DNA from: Mugil cephalus
Lineage: Eukaryota; Chordata; Actinopteri; Mugiliformes; Mugilidae
Assembly: GCF_022458985.1 (NCBI RefSeq)
Contig: NC_061779.1
Span: 15,359,001 to 15,423,000, forward strand
Length of the DNA stretch: 64,000 bases
Direction: 5' to 3'
Position numbers and translations under genes: made by a program. Under the pieces are notes generated by a model, which worked only from the letters and a program-made list of their open reading frames with translations, was not told where the DNA came from and did not search any database. This document shows positions 18,001-28,600 of the stretch, in pieces (the stretch's first letter is position 1; each line of letters begins with the position of its first letter).

Positions 18001-19677
18001 ACACGTATGCCCCCGCTATTATTCACAACAGCATCCATAGGATTGGGAAATATCACTGGAACATTATGTGGGTCACGCCGGGGACACTCACCCCATGCAG
18101 GGGTTTTGCAGGACACCCATAATCCTCTGAATCCTGTCCATGGCCACACTCTCCTGGAAACTGCTGAGTCCTGGAAAAGAAGAAAGTTGTAGCATGAGCC
18201 ACACGAACTGTGCTGACAGCAGGCCTGAGTCTGTGTAGCAGATGGGTTGTGTGAAATGTGTGTGCGTGAGGGAACAGACTCCCTGTTTCTGTGGCCAGGA
18301 AGTGTTGGGTCACACAAGGTTTGGGTTTGACCAAGATCACAAACTAAGCAGTTTCGGAGCTTGTCTGGACATGGCGCTATCTTCCAAAACGGCCCTCATA
18401 ATGCTTATCTGACAACTCAATAACAACAGCTGCTTTACTGGAGACCGTGGGACACTATGTTCCCACTCACCTCTGCCAAGCAGAGCTCGCGAGCAAGTCT
18501 AAAGTGAGACATTTCTTCCTCACAGAAGGGAAAAAAAACAAACATTTAAATTGTTTTTATGTTCCCTTTTTAAAACGGTGACCCTTTACCCAGAGTGAAC
18601 TCCCTAATTAAGTCTTACACACACACACTTAACATTTGCGGTTACTTAATAGCCTTGAAACAATACACGTCTCAGGCATCTCACTTTCAAAATCTCAGGG
18701 ACACATATTGAACAAAGACTGGCACGCTGTCTGTTCCCTCTATTGTTTTTTCCCCGAGACTGAAGAAAGATAGCAGTCAAGAGAGACACAGATAGATGTA
18801 GACTCATGTGCTGGGGTTCAAAACACAAACAGAAGACTGACTTACTTTCTTTGTATCTCCCTGAACGAAGGCCATTCAAGATTGCTGACAGTGGATGAAT
18901 GTAGCATTGTAGCTCCAAGCACTGAAAATGATAACAGATTGATTTGTCGGTAACGCATGTAAAACAAAAAGAAAGAAAAAAAAGGCTTACATAAAACCAA
19001 CTTCCACAAACCGCTACTGATAAGTTATGTAATATAATGCTGGTTTGAGACTACGGTTGATTTACGAGTACAGTTCCTCAGAAATAAGGGAGGGTCATTT
19101 TTACTGGAAACGTTACGCATCTGGCACTGCGTAAAACCAGCAGGGGAGTCAACTCGTGCGACAGGGCATGCTCTGGTTTTGCTGACAACCTCCTCATGTG
19201 GGAAGCAGACGCGAGTCACGGGTTATGGCTCACCTTTCTGCTGAAAATTCGGTCTTTCTCCGACGCGTCGGAGATGAGCTGCCGTTCCTTGCGCTCCTCC
19301 TCTGCGGAGCTGTGAGGTCTCTTCAGTGCCTGTTGAGTGTTTTTGCCAGTCATTTTTTCTCCTTGCTGCGTTTTACACAGCCCGGCGGTGGCGCCTCTGC
19401 CCCATTTCTCCGCGCAGCCGGGAGATCCCAGGCCGGAGACCTCCCTGACCGCGCTCCAGTTACCGCCGCCCTCCCTCATCTCGCTGCTCCGGCGGCGGGT
19501 GCTGCTGCCGCCGCCGCTGCTGCTGTCTGATGGGCCCAGGTGCGGAGGGGCGCCGAGGGATGGAGGGGCCTCCGTCTGGCTGCGCTCTCTGGTACAGTCA
19601 GACTCCGGTTCGCTCTCGTTTTCCTCATTGTCGCTAGCCAGCCAGTCAATGGAGTTGTCCGAATCTGTAGCAGACAT
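15009..19677 (-). CDS. ciart: Circadian-associated transcriptional repressor (CHRONO)
   Basis: CIART is a nuclear repressor in the circadian feedback loop. It binds the CLOCK-BMAL1 complex at E-boxes and recruits histone deacetylase. Coding exons are 19677-19234, 18921-18846, 18170-18092, 16524-16398 and 15401-15009, and all phases close to give 372 aa (human about 385). The start is ATG at 19677, 40 bases after an acceptor at 19718. The N-terminus is acidic and Ser-rich, with a KRPHSS basic patch. The conserved core begins FSRKCLELQCYIHPLSAIL and NGLRSGRYKE, then LSSFQESVAMDRIQRIMGVL, then EKYINIILKMEEMLKSWFP; human CIART has the same blocks in the same order. The last exon has LKWLHTSPICSPT, like the human TWIHTTPICN block. 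It converges with dapk2 and points the same way as fbxl22. Human CIART lies elsewhere (1q21), so orthology versus ohnology is open. Confidence 0.93.
16355..16394. repeat. (CA)n microsatellite
   Basis: An interrupted CA-repeat in ciart intron 4, immediately next to the donor of the exon ending at 16398. Confidence 0.9.
19025..19032. promoter_or_regulatory. Perfect D-box motif in ciart intron
   Basis: TTATGTAA matches the PAR-bZIP/NFIL3 D-box consensus TTAYRTAA. It lies in the intron between the first two coding exons of ciart. D-boxes drive light- and clock-dependent transcription in fish; function here is inferred. Confidence 0.4.
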
Positions 19678-19959
19678 CCTCAGCTGCAGGCTCTAACTAG
19701 CACTGACCATCACTGACCTGACGAGGGAAGGGGAAAAAAAAGGGTCATTGTTACCATGTTGCTTATAACACCAGGAGAAGTCAAAAGGTAGAAGCGACTA
19801 CAATTACATTCAAATGAGAAACAGAAGCCAGACAGCAAATGTGAGCCCCGTAGCCAAAATGACAAACTGGAGTGTCCGCGAGCAAACACCGCGTCGTGTT
19901 CGTCGGGATGAAAGAAGAAAAAACATGTAAAGCGCGGTGCACCTCCAGCCAAGCAGACC

Positions 19960-19970
19960 TGACCTAAAGA
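19960..19970 (-). promoter_or_regulatory. RORE-like element near ciart coding start
   Basis: On the ciart sense strand this reads TCTTTAGGTCA, 10 of 11 bases of the ROR/REV-ERB consensus with an intact AGGTCA half-site. It lies about 280 bases upstream of the ATG, in intron 1. A second 10/11 match in the other orientation is at 21290-21300. Confidence 0.35.
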
Positions 19971-21837
19971 CAGAAAGACATCAGAGCACCCGGAGCAGAT
20001 GGTGGCAGCGAGGCCACAGTTGTTGAGACCACAACGACCTGTTTGTTTTGCAGATGCAACACCTGAGCCAGTAAACACAGGCTAGCCGCCATCAGAAGCG
20101 AACCCCCGCGCCATCCCGTGCCGCTCTCGCATGCGTCAGGGCTTTTTGGGTTTTGGTCTCTGCAGATGACTGTAACCCTCCACGTCACGGTGCCACCCGC
20201 AGACTCATTTCTGCATTTTGCATTCGAGTCTTCGCCTTCCACCCCGGCTCGCCAGCTGCCACCACCACACTCATTCATAAACATTGTTAGCTTGTTTATT
20301 CAGGAGGGGGGGCAGGAGTCTGCCACCATGGCGACCGAAGCACCTCAACAGACTGCGGACCTCCCATCAACGCAACGGACACTTGTGGGCCAAGGAAAGA
20401 ACAAAAACATTTAACAAAATGGAAGACCGGCACCGCTCCTTCTCGACAGAAGGATGTCTCGTGGACAACAAGCTGCAACCAACTGCTCTTCGCTGAGGCT
20501 TAATTGCTTGTGGGATCTTCAACATGTTTCCTCAGTGATTAGTGCTCGGAGGAAGTGAGAACTGCCTTTTCAGAGCATGGATTATTTCGGGCGTTTGTAT
20601 GGTTAGCGCCTGGCATGTCTCTCTCTTCCTGTGAAATCTGAGGGCAGAAGAGTTAATTGCTCCCTTGTTCTTTGTCTCAGGATGACCACCTTCGGATCTT
20701 ATTGTTACAGGGGAGGGTGGGTCAGAGATTTGCAGATTCACTGAACGTGAGGCGACAACAAACGTGATAACAGATTGCAGGTCTATAATGTGACATGCCC
20801 CCCCCCTGGATGAGACGTCCACTTCTGTGGAAACTTTGCGCGTTTTGAATCCGAATGTTTAAAATTCAATTCCAGGCAAGCAGAACGTATGGATAAAAAA
20901 GGTGAGGCACAAAAAGGCTCGTATCTAATTCTGTAGCACAGTCTGTCCTTTATCAAACCTTTGTTATATAACACTACTTTCTATAAGGAGTCAATCTTCT
21001 TGGTCACATTTCTGCCATTAAAAAAAAAAAGAGAGAGAGAAGCCAGTCATTTTTTCCTTATCATCTAATAAAGATTGTAGAATATAGCCCACACAGCTTT
21101 AAATGACATCAAGTGAGAGCCGTGACTTGTTTTACCACCTATTTCATTCGATTCCCACATAAAGCAACATACACATGCGGCCAAGTATCCGCCTGCCCTG
21201 GGCCTTTGAAAGCACCACACGGGCCTCCACTCCTCCTTCTGATAAAGATATAAATCACTGCTGTTAGTGCGACTCTTTTTTTTCCAGGAAAAGTGGGTCG
21301 TATAAAATATATAACAGACAACAGCCCACGTCCCTATCTACCTGTGTAGGTGGTTCTCCTCGACGGAGGCGCTCACTCATACTAATGTCTAAATTCAATG
21401 ACAATAAACACCTCAGAGGTCAAACGTCGTTATCTTCCACGGGAGGGGAGAAGGGGGAAAAAATGTGAATGATCCGATCTATCCGCCTGAACGTAGGCTT
21501 CAGATCAGTTGGGCAACAGACACAATAGACTTCCTCATAGTAAATTTGGCAGCATGTACTCTTAGATTATATAAAAGCAGACGTGCACACTGGGTATATA
21601 CAGAGTATTCCACGCGTAAACTGTGATCAAACACAATCAAACATCCAACACAAATGACTGTTTTCTAGCGAGCGTCACGCCTGTGTCAAATTCCTCTGGA
21701 TGATGTTTTTTTTTTTTTTTTTTTTTTTTTCAAAAATAGGACCATCTCAGGGTTATCGCCATAAACACGCGCAGAATAGAGTCGGACGTGTGTGAGAGGG
21801 GTGGTGTGCCGGTGGCCGAGGCGTGGACGGTGCCTAC

Positions 21838-22152
21838 CTTGCCGGGATCTAGCGGCTGCTCGTACTCTTCCTTTGTTCAGCGGGTAAATCCAGCAGGACC
21901 GTCGGGCGGAGAGCAGCTGATGTGCTGGACGTGCGGCGTGTGAGTGGGGAGGCTGCGAAGCCACTGATCGGCCCGTGTTGCTTCTCCCAAGGCAACGTGT
22001 CTGAGAGGGCGGGACCAGCGGGCCGCCGCTCCCCGATTGGCTCGCCCGGCCAGAGCCACCGACCAACCGGCTGCTCCGCCCGGTGCTCTCGCGGAGCAAT
22101 AGGCGAGGCCGGTTTACATATGCAAATGACATGGAAATGACACAAACACGTG
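21838..22152 (-). promoter_or_regulatory. ciart: ciart non-coding first exon and promoter
   Basis: A GC-rich, CpG-dense stretch holds a good donor at 21837 (CCCGGCAAG|GTAGGC on the - strand). It pairs with the acceptor at 19718 upstream of the ATG, which indicates a non-coding first exon ending at 21838. Upstream in the gene's sense are a CCAAT box (22036-22040 on the - strand), an octamer ATGCAAAT (22120-22127) overlapping a D-box-like ATATGCAA, and a perfect E-box CACGTG at 22147-22152. An E-box here fits clock-driven transcription. The exact start site cannot be read from sequence. Confidence 0.55.
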
Positions 22153-24809
22153 GACACGCGGATCGGTTTCATTTCAGCAGCTGGGCGGAAAAGTCAACCC
22201 AGGGCTAGCTTCGGTCATTCTGCAGGCATTCTCCCTCATTATATCATCTGGATGATGATGCTCCGACTCGAGGCATGTCGGTAAGCTGAGCCGAGGCATG
22301 CTAAAGGCGCAGTCAGCAGTTTCAGGAACAACTGTGTGTAGTCAATGAGATGAGTTTGCTCAAGGACTCTTCAGCAGACTAGACGTAAACGGGGATAAAT
22401 AGGGGCTGTCAGGCCATTTGGTCAGTCGCATTTTTTTTTTAACATTTAGAAAAACTACTAAGCACAACTAAGCAAAAGTAGAAACAACCACACTAAAGAC
22501 ATACTAGATTAGAAGCAAAAGTCAACATATTCTACTATAAAACAAACAGATTTATTCATGGATGGCCCCTTGCCATGAACCATCTCATTTTCAAGGGTGT
22601 TCAACATAGAATAATAATACAACACAACAAAACAACCATGGTGCAAAAGCACACAATCGCATACAGCGTGCATGAGGCTCTCGACCACCAACCCACCTAC
22701 ACATTGTTCCTGCAAACCCACAGTACCCACGCACAATGAATAAGTATAAATACTACAAAGCATATAGTGTAGCACTTGTGATAAATTATCATAATAATAA
22801 TGTGACTTTTGATGTAACAGCAATGACAATCACGGTGATATTAACAATAAAAGTAGCAAATATTGTGTATGTAGTATGATGAAGAGTTGTCTGTTGGGGT
22901 TACTAATTATTAGGTCACTAAATGAAAGAATAGTGATGTCACAGTCCCTCGAGCTGCTTTGGTTTATCCAAAATACAAATCTGAAGCTAAGCCAACCTGG
23001 ATTGTGGGATTTCTTAAAGACGTTTAACCACTCTTCAGTTCCAAATGACTCATAGGGAGTTTAGGTTTATTATTTGTGGAACATCTGTGGGTGGTGCATA
23101 CCTAAAGCTCGCATAGCTGGTGACTGCAACAACTAGACATTCACCCACGGTCCGCAAAAGAAAAAAAGAAAAAGAAAAAACAAGTACAGCTGCCTATGTT
23201 TCATCTTTATTTATTTTTTTGGTTTACACTGCGCGTGGATGACTGAGGACATTCACAGATGTATGCGCTTGTAGTTTAATCGGCGGATCTTAAACCGGTT
23301 GTGTAATTTCACATTTAATCTAGGAAAACAATATAGGCAGAGGGGCATGAAGAGTACTTTTCCTTCTGAAGTGTGTTGAAGTAGAACGCAACAGGAACAT
23401 GTACAAGTACCTCACAGTTGTACCGTCATGTGGAGGTCTCTTGAAATGTCATTAATCAAGTAATACATCAAGCTGAATTATAGCCAAACTGACTATTATT
23501 TATTTCATGCAGTGCCTCTGTAAAAGCCAAACAGCAAAACCTGCATGATTTTTTACAGGCATAGCTGGTTGTTATTGAAGGTCTAATTGACGTGCCTCGA
23601 ATTTTTTTTTGTTGTTTTTTTGTTTTTTTTTTTCAGGCAGTGACGGTAAAGGCATGACTCACAGGACCTCTGTGTGACTGCCTGAGAGGGTGGGATTAGG
23701 AGCACTCTGTCAGAGGCCAGACGAGAATCCTGAGCCTGGAGCCAGTGAGTCACGAACCCTTTCGCAGCTAACAGGGATCACGTGCACTCGGGAGACACCC
23801 ACTCAGAAGGCACAGGCAGCCTCCTCTCCTCATCTTCCCTCGATTGGCAGCGAGGACGAGCAGTATTTTAAACAACACATATTTCCTATTCTGTCTGCGG
23901 CGCTAACAGGTCACACGTGAAAAAAGCTCTGCGCGATGTTTACTGAACCAAAGACGCTGCCCAGACAGTTTTAACAACCGGGTGCAAATCTGTCAGACAT
24001 AAAGCGCAGAAGGACTCCTTGGAGTGTTTCTCTGCTTTCTATAATGAGCGTGTACCATGGTAATTAGATTCTAAGAGCGGCCGTGGTCAAGTGATCATAG
24101 AGGAGTGTATAGTATGTGGCTACTTTTGTTTTATGTGCTGCTGTCAAAATGACGGGCAGACAGGACAAGGGCACCAGCAGCCTTGTGCACAAGCTGTGTG
24201 TTTACTCTATTACTGGGCCTTTAATCACATCCTGCTGTGAAGTATGCTCTCCACAGACACCAGAGCACCCATAAAGCTGATCAGGGTGACGCGACCGCTG
24301 GCGCAGCGAGCCCCTCATGTTAATTTTAATTGTCCTATAAGCTGCGGCAATCTCTTAAACATCTCATAAACAGTCTCCTGTCGTTTGCGCTCCTCAGGCT
24401 CAGATCCTCCGGTGACCCCAGACTCTGTGACGACCATGAGCTTCCTACAGCTTTCCAGCGAACTCTCATTTCCCTTTTTTGTCTTCAAGACTCCCACGTC
24501 GCTGGGGAATACATCACATCCCTTTCAAAGCACAGGAAACAGACATCTACATTTGTTTTCGGATCAAAGAGATATTTTAGGCACATGCGTGCAGCATTTG
24601 AGGCTACACATGCGTCGCGTCGAATGCCAAGATATACAGGGTCTAACCGGCCAGTACTGTGCAACTCCCCCTCGCGTCTTCAGAACAGTTCTGACCTGTC
24701 AAAGGAAGGACTCCACAAGACCTTCAGCGGAAGACCTGTCCCATTAGGCACCACGACACATGCAATAGATCAGATTTAAGACGTTGCAGGGTGCGGCCTC
24801 ACTAGACTG
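22153..24809. other. Gene-free stretch upstream of ciart
   Basis: No coding exon with splice sites or family resemblance was seen. It holds T- and A-runs and a lone CACGTG E-box at about 23779, which could be a distal ciart element. Confidence 0.5.
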
Positions 24810-25612
24810 TACTCGTTTTCCATGCCCATTTCAGATCTGGGGAAGTTTGAGGCCAGGCCAGTGTATTTTTGCATGGTTCTTTGAACTATTCATGAGCATT
24901 TTTTTCAGTGCGGCAGGGCGCTTTGTCCATTTGAAGGTCACCGCTATTGTGGAATACCATTTTTGTTTTGCAAAAGAATGGGTGTACATAGTCGGCAACA
25001 ATGCTTAGGTAGGTGGTATCTCTCAAAGTAAGCCAAGGTTTCCCAGCAAAAAATGCCCAGGTCATCACTCCTCCGACTTGTTTCCGCAGCATTGTGCGTT
25101 CTGCTGCCACCTTCTCCCCAGGAAAACTGCCTCCACACAGCCCCCACCATTCACATAACATAAAAGAAAACCTCAACCGTCTTCCATTGCTTTGTGGTCC
25201 AGTTCTGATCCTCACACTCCCATTGGAGCTGTGTGTTCCGACACCTCACCATCGTTGCTGGCTTTTAGGTTTTCAGTAGTTCGTGCTACAGTAGCTCTTC
25301 TATGGGATCATAGTCAAGCCTTTGCACCTTACGCAAAACGAATTAGCCCTGTTATCAGTTCAGAAGTTGTTCTCCCTTGAACCGCGCCTTTCTTATTCAT
25401 CAAAAATGCCTCACAAGACCGTCCATTTTGATGACCTGTCCAGCCATCGCTCGTCGAAATTGCCTCTGTCCTTATCTATTTTTCTTGCCTCGAACGCATC
25501 ATCTTCAAGAAATGGCTGTCCACTTTCTGCCTAACCTTTCCAGGCATGAATGTAACACGATAATCAGTGTTATTAACTTCACCTGTCAGTGCTTTTATGT
25601 GGTGGTTAGTAA
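24810..25612 (-). mobile_element. Decayed Tc1/mariner transposon with transposase remnant
   Basis: Read on the - strand, it begins with a worn 5' region (CACTGACAGGTGAAGTTAAT, then AACACTGATTATCG) matching the same Tc1-like family as 2183-2476. It then contains broken transposase sequence. Recognisable pieces include YLSIVADYVHPF and the KAPCRTEK block, which corresponds to the DNAPCHT motif holding the second catalytic Asp. In this copy the remaining reading frames are interrupted, and the motif reads MDKAPC with a changed neighbour. It ends near CCTCAAACTTCCCCAGATCT, before the 3' terminus. It cannot encode an active enzyme. Confidence 0.75.
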
Positions 25613-28600
25613 TTGTACGTAGTTGCTCAGCTGAGATGTTAAATGCAGATTTTCCTAAACGTTTCAGGAAATGTTCCGTGTGATCTCCCGCGATGTTTAT
25701 GTATTTCTGATAATTCGGCTCTTCGTAGCTGTCCCGCAATTTCGCAGTGTGTCATTTGCATGAAGAACAACAGCAGCAGCAGCAGCAATTTGCAGGCTCC
25801 TTACAAAAGGGAACTCTTTTATCTGTGCATTCTCCTGTCAGGACTCGAAAAATGAGTCACACCACACAAACTGGCACTGTGATTTTCAATTTGTCAGAGA
25901 GGCTGGATGATTCTGTATCCCACGGAGACTGGATGCCTCCCACTCTCATTCATAAAAAAGTAAAAGCCCAATCAGAGACGCACACCCACTTTATTATGGG
26001 GCATACAGTGAACATCTATCCCTGTCTAACCCTGCCTCTCAGAGAAATGCCGCACGTGTACGTGGGAGAACATCTGTGCTACACGTCACCCTATGGACTA
26101 AAATAAGTATAGAAGCCATGTGTCCTCATGAGGTTTGCGTGTGTGTACACTACTTAACAGTTATCCAAAATCTGCTTCTCATTTCGCAATTGCTCGCCAT
26201 TAAAATGTTTCCTGGCATGCGGAGCACTTATCGGCCTAGACTGACCCTTGTATCACTTGCATATAATGAGAGAACGTGTCCTGAGCTGCAAGTGGATACA
26301 GGTAAACATGTGAGTGTTTGGGTGCTACTGGCAGGGGAACGTGTTTGTGTCTCTCTTGTCTCACTACCATCTATCCCCTAAAATGAACTCTGCATATGAC
26401 TCAGCTCTGTGTACCCTGGCTCTGGTCCATGTGCCGTCCTGAACCCAAATCTGGACCTGTGCTGACGTGTGTGTGTGTATGTTTGTGTGTGCGTGCACTG
26501 TAGATATACACTCTAAATTGGGACACCAATCAGTGGGTTATCCGCAGAATTGTTCACATTATAACTGCTCACCACTAATAGTAGGAGTGTTACCCAGGCG
26601 CAGGTTTTGGTTTGAGCTCGGAGGGAGGAGAAAACCGACTGGAATGTTTGTAACTGTGTTAAACGCATCAAACGCTGCAGCAGGGATCACAGACGTAAAC
26701 ACAGTGCGAGCCGTGCCGGTGTGGAGGAGACCTTTAAAGAGGCTCGCTTGCCTCAAGACGACTGTTGTTGTACAGAATCTTCCGTCCTCGCGGCAGTTCA
26801 TAGCCGTGCGATAACAAGATTACATAATTCATCTCTGTAACGTCAAAGCCCTAAACCGTCTCCTTCTTTCGCGTCCCCTCTCAGCTTTTGAGGCAAACTG
26901 ATCTCGTCCGCATCTACACGGGATTAAAACCTAAACTGACACAGGACTTGCGTGTCATAGTGAAGTGCTTTTGTTGCATAATGGCAAACCAGGAGGAAAA
27001 GCTGACACGGCTGCGGACTGAATCCTCATTTGATCAAAGATTCACCATGTCTGGACCCTGTAACTCTCGAAACTCCTGGTTAGAAAACGTGCCTTCCACT
27101 TCTCACTAGTGTAGCTTACTCCTCCAGATATGTCATCCTGTTACAGTAAATGCTGGTTCCGCGAGTTAACCCCGCCCACACACTAGAAATGTGACTGCAT
27201 GTAGTGTGGGCACGCTGCAGCGGCGTGTGGGGTGGGAGGGAAGGTGGTGGCGGTGGTGGGGGGGGCTGCCAGTTGTGTGCGCAGCCAATCGCATTTTGAG
27301 TTAGTGTGAGAGGTTATGTAGTCAGAGGAAAAGTGATACTGGCTGCATTTTTTTTTTTTTTTTTTGGTGCGTCTTTAAAGGGTTGGACTTCCGTCGCTCC
27401 GTCGCGTACCCGCCCTCTCCCTTTTGCGCCTTCTTCATGGGCCAACTTCAGTCAGTCACATGTGCTTCACCCAGAGAGAAAGCTCCCTGACCATTCTCCA
27501 CACAGACAGTTCACATGCAGGCAGTTGAGAATGTCTGGCAGCGAATCACTGTCAAATCTTTTATGGCTCTGTCTGTGCGTGTGTGTGTGTGTGTGTGTGT
27601 TTGTGTTTATACTCTCTCTAATGTCTGAACGGCTGCCAGAGCGGCTTAGGCGACAGTGGGATATCTATCTGCAGGGCTGAATGTTACATGTGACTGGGGT
27701 ATATTTTAACTAGGTTATGTAAGTGCTCCAGCCTGCGCTCTCCACGCACAGATGAGGAGGGCTACGCATGATGCAGAGGACTGTGAGCTCACCACAAGCG
27801 TTGCCTTTGCAGCACATTGAATAATTCCTACACTGGGCTGGAACTCGGGCCAGTGTGCACTTCACAGAAACTGGCTTTTCGGTATTGCCTTCCACTTCAA
27901 AAAAAAAACAAATAACTAAAAAAAGACCTTTAAAGATAGCCTCATGTGATCTTTGCTATCAGCGAATGTGTTGATGCCCGATGACGTAATGTTGTAGAGT
28001 TAGTAGCAGCAGTATAATATAAGCTTAATGTGAAGGTTAGGGTTATGTAAGAGGATTTCTGAAAGATTAAAAAAAAGCCAGAGTCAAATAAAGTGAACAA
28101 GCACTGACACCTCTCCTCACACTGCTCTCCTGTCGTTAAATAGAGACTTCTTCTGCGGGTTGCAGTCGTGTGGCATGAGATAATAAGCGGGTGATTGGGT
28201 AGTCGTTACGTGCAGAAGCGCTACAGAGGCTTCTTGACCAAGTCTCGATTCGAGGCTCCCCGCGGAGAGCTGACGAGATGGCTGACAACAGGCTAGCCGC
28301 CAAATTTATGTCCAATGCGGAGCTGCCCACGCTCCCTCTGCTACCACTTTTATGGGATCATCGCGTGGGCGTTTTAGTGCGAGATCCTATCTACAAGTGA
28401 TGTGATATGGGCTGATAATTTAGTAGGCAAACGTCCAGCCTCGCTTGGAGGAAGGGCCGACAATCGCAGGCTCTCTCTCGTAGCGGTGAGTTTTTTTTTT
28501 TTTGACCCGAGCTTCAGCGCAGGCCTGAACAGACACCAGTCAGATAAAACCAGCTGGCGTAAGCACTTTGTAAACCTGAGATGCGTTCTTATCAGGGGCA

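Noticed and set aside
24330-24779. 149-codon and 120-codon overlapping frames on the + strand
   Set aside because: There is no domain, no splice support and no recognisable homology; two overlapping frames in one place suggest low stop-codon density by chance.
25013-25622. Several + strand frames of 62-88 codons
   Set aside because: They are antisense to the decayed Tc1 transposase.
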